From Euryarchaeota archaeon UBA550 (GTDB lineage Archaea; Thermoplasmatota; Poseidoniia; Poseidoniales; Poseidoniaceae): a stretch of 46,932 nt of DNA. The position numbers and the translations under genes are program-made. This document shows, one piece after another, positions 43,113 to 46,932 of the stretch. The DNA lies in NCBI GenBank assembly GCA_002506705.1, contig DAYA01000055.1, positions 1-46,932 on the forward strand, read 5' to 3'. The notes under the pieces were generated by a model. That model saw only the letters and a list, made by a program, of their open reading frames with translations. It ran no database searches and was not told the origin of the DNA. Numbering within the stretch: position 1 is the first letter of the stretch; each line of letters opens with the position of its first letter.

Positions 43113-46100
43113 ATGAGGGCTTTCCTGATAGCCAGTATATTCTCAGTGGTTCTATTACCACTGGTAAGTGCTGGTACCGTCGAAAACCCCGCAAATCTCT
43201 CAATCGAACACGCAATTCCATTCCTGGTTGCGTTGGTAACAGCCCTCGTTTTATGGAAATGGATGATTCCAACCCAATTGTCTGGGCTACAGGTTGGTTT
43301 CGAGATAGATGATGGTTTGTATGAGGTTCACAGTTTAACGAAGGGGCGTGGTGGTGTCAAGAAATTACTCAACCTGCCTAACGTTGGATTTGGAATCGCA
43401 CTGTACATGATGGCGATGACTGGTGTTTTACTCCTCATTTCGGAGTTAATCTTCGACGCACAGGTGTATTACCTTCCAAACCTGTTACTGATGGGTATAT
43501 TGGTTTTAATTCCAATTTTGATATCTCCTTGGGAATCACTAAACGGGCAGTTGGTTGGAAAGAGAATTGGGGTTACAAAAAATAAGTTTCTAAAACTATT
43601 TTTTAGAAGAACTGGTACATTCGTTGGTTTATTAGCAACATCAGTGGGTACTTACCTGCTTCTACTCCCAAGAATTGACCCCTCGCAAAAGCCCTTGGCA
43701 TTGGCAATTGCGGGTTTAGTTTTCATGGGCCCCACAATTCTTGCATATGGAAGAATTATGGGTGCTTCTTGGAACATGCTTATGGTTGGAAAGTTCAGAA
43801 CATGGTTAGGAAAGCCAAATCCAATCGATGCCAAAAAGTTGGGGTTCGTTGGAAGAGCATTCGCATTTATCCTTATGCTATTCCTAATAACTATGCCAAT
43901 AACTGCAATTAATGGTATTGTAACCGTTGCATTGGTCATGATCAATGACCCAGCAAATTCAGAAGAAATACTGAATTATGGCGGAATTCTTGGGCATCAA
44001 GTGTATTTGCAAATCCAAGAAAACCCGCTTCTTGCAGAATGGGAGGCATTGAAGAATTTACCTGAGGTTCTCGCCGCTTATCTATCTTTGAATATCGCAA
44101 TCGTGGGTCTTGCTTTCATTTTCGAACTGATTAGAAACTTGTTCCTTGGAGGTCAAGCATTCGGTGGATTGGGTGGCGTTTTACTTGCAACGCCGAGAGA
44201 AATTCGGTCAGAAGACAAAGCTCAAGCACGTGTACTGTACTTTGCATTCGCTGGATTTAGTGGGTATACTGCATTGTTGTTGATTTTGGTATGTTACAAG
44301 GAATTTGGCGATTTAATGCCGTTCATTGAATGGTTTGAAGGTAGAGGTTTTGACGAGGAATATCGTCTATTAGTTACATGGATATTCATCGCTGTTGGTC
44401 AAACGATTTTCCTTCTTACCTGGGTACTATCGATCTCTAAGTTCAACCCTCTTCGGAACTTGAAATTCGATTTAAATCCCGATCAAAGGCGTGAGGGTGC
44501 AATTATGAGCGGTGGTGGTAACTGGATGTTCGATTTGGTTGAGGAATCCGCTCAAAACAATGACATCGATGCCCTAGTTAGGTTTCAAAATCGGTCCATA
44601 GGCGAGGATGAAGCAATTGTAAGGCTAGCAAAAAGCCGTGCTAGAATGGTTGAAATGGCATTGCGAGGTTTGTGGCCAACTGCGATAGAAGAAGCAAAGA
44701 AAGTGCTTGCACAGTCTGGCGGGGACGATGATGAAGCGAGGATGATTATTGCTTCAGGGCATATTGCTTGTAGAAGGCTTGATGCTGCAAGAGAGGCACT
44801 TCACAATTTACAACAACCTGAAGGTTATGATGAGCCAGAGTTGTTAGCATTCATTTGTGAATGGTTTGACCCATACAATGGCTCGGTTGAGGAGGATGAT
44901 TTGTGGGATTGGGAAAATAATCCTTGCATTGACCACCTCAATGATCTGATGAAGATGCTGCGAGCTTGGAGTCCACAACCAACAGATAGCATAATGCACA
45001 AAGATACCATTTCACTAACTGCTAGGTTAACTCATGTCGCTTTACTAAGAGCACAAAATGTGCATAAGGAAGCACTAGACATCTCACTTAGATTGGTTAG
45101 AGAAAATCCGACAATGGCTCTTCCGAGGATTGCTGCAGCCCTTTGTCTGGTTGACAAAGGAGAATGGCATAGCGCATTGAGTGTTCTCACAGAATTAGAA
45201 GAATCAGATCCACACGACCCAAGAGTCAAGGCATTAGCTAATATTCTCGGCCGACCAAAATCGGATGATGATGATGACGTTTTGGAGGTTGCATTAACCA
45301 AGAAAACGACTAAACGCTCCCGTAAATGGATCAATGACGCACCTGTAAATCCCGTGGCTGCTCTAATGGTCAAGGGAGGGGTTGATGAAGCTCTAAACGC
45401 TAACGTATTCATCACTGCAGCAGCGGCTGTAAATAGGAAAATGACTCCTCGATTTACTTCGAGTGTAATCACGAAAATCTTCCATTGGGGTGTATTAACG
45501 CCAATCTGGATCCTTCTAGGAATATATGCAACTGGTGAAATCGGCATGCTCGAGGGAATCGCTATTGCGTTTGGACTTATATTCCTACATCAGAGTGCAA
45601 GAAGATTCAGTCGTCAACAAATGAAGGTGATTAGACACCGTGACCAGAAAGCAATGGTTGCATACGCTAAACGTGTCAAGCGTCACAAGATCAATCTTCA
45701 GAGGTCAGAACTTCCGGTGGGAACTCATCTACTGCTATCAGGCATGTTGCTGACCATCAACGGCGTGGTTTACGATGTTGGGTTCCCAGGTTGGATGACT
45801 GACCTTATCTCAAAAGAAAGTGAAAGGTCAGTCAGGCCTAAACTTGCACGAAGGGCAAATTCAATGAAGAGAGAAAGAGATGCTAGAATGGGTAATCTTT
45901 CTCCAGGTTGGTGGCTGAAACGTCCGAAAGAAGAAGGAGCAGATGTACCCGCAATGGAGCGATTAGTAGGTCCGGTTGCATACAGAGGGCGTAATCAGAT
46001 GATTCAAAGAAAATCAGGGAGAGCGGCTAGACCAATGGGTCGCACTAACAGACCAAGAGAAATAATGTCAACTAATCTCCAGAGGAAAGGTATTCCACAC

Positions 46101-46166
46101 AATACTATCCGCTCAGAGCGCCAATCTAGAGCTACCAGAACAGGTGGTCCTCGACGACCAAACTGA
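43113..46166 (+). CDS. Hypothetical polytopic membrane protein with TPR-like domain, 1017 aa
   Basis: No family is recognised. The N-terminus looks like a signal sequence or first helix (AFLIASIFSVVLLPLVSA), followed by about eight membrane helices up to residue 450. A soluble region (about 470-730) has helix-turn-helix repeats resembling TPR units (ALRGLWPTAIEEAKKVLAQ, ACRRLDAAREALHNLQQP, ALLRAQNVHKEALDISLRL, WHSALSVLTELEESDPHDP). Two more helices (about 775-815) precede a 200-residue, very basic tail rich in Arg and Gly (ending TRTGGPRRPN). The domain order suggests a membrane scaffold whose TPR-like and basic parts face the cytoplasm, perhaps contacting nucleic acid or ribosomes. ATG 43113 is preferred over the TTG immediately before it. 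Confidence 0.8.
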   Translation: MRAFLIASIFSVVLLPLVSAGTVENPANLSIEHAIPFLVALVTALVLWKWMIPTQLSGLQVGFEIDDGLYEVHSLTKGRGGVKKLLNLPNVGFGIALYMMAMTGVLLLISELIFDAQVYYLPNLLLMGILVLIPILISPWESLNGQLVGKRIGVTKNKFLKLFFRRTGTFVGLLATSVGTYLLLLPRIDPSQKPLALAIAGLVFMGPTILAYGRIMGASWNMLMVGKFRTWLGKPNPIDAKKLGFVGRAFAFILMLFLITMPITAINGIVTVALVMINDPANSEEILNYGGILGHQVYLQIQENPLLAEWEALKNLPEVLAAYLSLNIAIVGLAFIFELIRNLFLGGQAFGGLGGVLLATPREIRSEDKAQARVLYFAFAGFSGYTALLLILVCYKEFGDLMPFIEWFEGRGFDEEYRLLVTWIFIAVGQTIFLLTWVLSISKFNPLRNLKFDLNPDQRREGAIMSGGGNWMFDLVEESAQNNDIDALVRFQNRSIGEDEAIVRLAKSRARMVEMALRGLWPTAIEEAKKVLAQSGGDDDEARMIIASGHIACRRLDAAREALHNLQQPEGYDEPELLAFICEWFDPYNGSVEEDDLWDWENNPCIDHLNDLMKMLRAWSPQPTDSIMHKDTISLTARLTHVALLRAQNVHKEALDISLRLVRENPTMALPRIAAALCLVDKGEWHSALSVLTELEESDPHDPRVKALANILGRPKSDDDDDVLEVALTKKTTKRSRKWINDAPVNPVAALMVKGGVDEALNANVFITAAAAVNRKMTPRFTSSVITKIFHWGVLTPIWILLGIYATGEIGMLEGIAIAFGLIFLHQSARRFSRQQMKVIRHRDQKAMVAYAKRVKRHKINLQRSELPVGTHLLLSGMLLTINGVVYDVGFPGWMTDLISKESERSVRPKLARRANSMKRERDARMGNLSPGWWLKRPKEEGADVPAMERLVGPVAYRGRNQMIQRKSGRAARPMGRTNRPREIMSTNLQRKGIPHNTIRSERQSRATRTGGPRRPN

Positions 46167-46170
46167 ACGG

Positions 46171-46176
46171 TTTTTT
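46171..46176 (+). terminator. T6 terminator between the TPR membrane gene and glyA
   Basis: A TTTTTT run begins four bases after the stop codon of the TPR-like membrane protein, within GGTTT-TTTCT-AAACC (46169-46183), a short inverted repeat. The oligo-T run is a typical archaeal terminator, implying that glyA has its own promoter in the remaining 40 bp; no clear TATA element was recognised there. Confidence 0.4.
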
Positions 46177-46225
46177 CTAAACCCATACTGAAAAGTGTCA
46201 AAGGCCGTATTGACAAGGAATACCC

Positions 46226-46932
46226 ATGTCCGAGGCTAAAGGTGGCTGGGCTCCGAGTGAGGGGAATTTGACTAATGCTATGACAGTGTTAGATGCTGTG
46301 AGGGATAGCGGCAACCTATATCGTGAAGGTTTGGGCATGATAGCTAGTGAGAACATTGTTTCACCAATGGTGCAAAAGATAGTGACAAGTGACCTTCATG
46401 GAAGGTACGCCGAGGGTCTACCAAACAAGCGATATTACCAAGGTTGTGGGGATTTTGACACTATTGAATCTCTTGGTATAGATTTAGCAAAGAAACTGTT
46501 CAACGTGCCATTCGCAAATATTCAGTCAACAAGTGGAACGGTTTCGAACATTGCCGCATTGAAGGCTCTAGCGAAACCCGGAGACTCGATTACCGCTGTT
46601 TCTACCGCTGATGGGGGTCACATTTCCCATGCGAGAATGGGTGCAGTAGGCTTGCGTGATCTCAATTTGTCTACTTATCCTTGGGACGAAGAGAGAATGG
46701 AACCAGATATAGATGCATCAGCGGAATTAATTAGAGAGGTTGCACCTTCTATCGCCCTGTTTGGACAATCCGTGTTCTTGTTTCCAACCCCACTTCAGGA
46801 GTTGGCTGATGCCGCTCACGAAGTAGGCTCAACAGTGATGTATGACGGTGCTCACGTTCTGGGATTAATCGCAGGTGGGTGTTTCCAAGACCCCCTACAC
46901 GAAGGGGCTGATATTATGACAGGCTCTTCGCA
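46226..46932 (+). CDS. glyA: Serine hydroxymethyltransferase, 5' part (runs off window)
   Basis: The visible 235 codons match SHMT, the PLP enzyme that interconverts serine and glycine with a tetrahydrofolate-type one-carbon carrier. Recognised segments are EGLGMIASENIVSP, RYAEGLPNKRYYQGCGDFD (the glycine/PLP contact region), the TSGTVSNIAALKAL helix, and YDGAHVLGLIAGG with the PLP-binding Asp. The sequence stops at IMTGSS, just before the expected Schiff-base lysine motif (THK), so the C-terminal half is missing only because the window ends. ATG 46226 has a modest AAGGA site six bases upstream. Together with the SerA-like gene it points to serine/glycine and one-carbon metabolism. Confidence 0.93.
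   Translation, partial: MSEAKGGWAPSEGNLTNAMTVLDAVRDSGNLYREGLGMIASENIVSPMVQKIVTSDLHGRYAEGLPNKRYYQGCGDFDTIESLGIDLAKKLFNVPFANIQSTSGTVSNIAALKALAKPGDSITAVSTADGGHISHARMGAVGLRDLNLSTYPWDEERMEPDIDASAELIREVAPSIALFGQSVFLFPTPLQELADAAHEVGSTVMYDGAHVLGLIAGGCFQDPLHEGADIMTGSS

Noticed and set aside
1..46932. CRISPR arrays, insertion sequences, integrases, prophage or toxin-antitoxin pairs
   Set aside because: No regularly spaced repeats, transposase or integrase motifs, or terminal inverted repeats were seen; the tRNA pair has no adjacent integrase.

Overview
The window reads as a chromosomal piece of a marine, heterotrophic euryarchaeon, most likely Marine Group II / Poseidoniales (Thermoplasmatota). The evidence is a set of archaeal-type information genes (aIF6, Rpo7, Spt4, S24e, S27ae, archaeal AlaRS and ValRS, DtdA-type D-aminoacyl-tRNA deacylase, RtcB, an HVO_0476-family zinc protein). 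These are mixed with bacterial-flavoured metabolic and repair genes (RmuC, DinB, ETHE1-like persulfide dioxygenase, proline dehydrogenase) and two giant, signal-peptide-bearing surface proteins. The lineage call is inference; no rRNA is present to test it. Coding density is very high, with many 1-11 bp overlaps and abutting convergent ends, and there are no mobile elements, CRISPR arrays or phage genes.

Layout: 1-1790 carries a hairpin terminator, aIF6 and purC. 1791-8031 (minus) has a 1.86-kaa FG-GAP/CARDB-type membrane-anchored surface protein followed by a small unknown gene. 8078-8314 is a structured regulatory intergenic region in front of the rpo7-spt4-rps24e-rps27ae operon (8315-9604). 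9610-13994 holds a beta-propeller-like unknown, DtdA, proline dehydrogenase, a zinc-ribbon protein and a methyltransferase-like protein. 13984-17436 (minus) is a tightly coupled trio: six-helix membrane zinc-ribbon protein, SufS-type cysteine desulfurase, membrane-anchored subtilase. 17586-17849 has divergent tRNA-Ser(GGA) and tRNA-Thr(GGU), both with encoded CCA. 17929-24459 is a second giant surface protein (2176 aa). 24561-29801 has a 59-aa protein, rtcB, alaS and a Nudix hydrolase. 29828-34655 has rmuC, a persulfide dioxygenase, an unknown membrane protein, a SerA-like dehydrogenase and a small membrane-anchored unknown. 34734-41385 has dinB, valS and an RND/MMPL-type exporter. 41417-46932 has an EVE-domain protein, a class I aminotransferase, a 1017-aa membrane/TPR-like unknown and the 5' part of glyA.

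The most interesting material is regulatory and architectural. First, a 15-bp dyad, GGNCCCGTAGGGNCC, lies upstream of both giant surface-protein genes and differs only by a compensatory base-pair swap. Second, the rpo7 operon has a multi-hairpin leader containing a segment that could pair with either of two flanking copies of its complement. Third, a 12-bp inverted repeat in the valS leader takes in part of its Shine-Dalgarno, and the ValRS itself has HIGA in place of HIGH. A recurrent GGTGA-N4-6-start ribosome-binding signal resolves several start codons, including two GTG starts.
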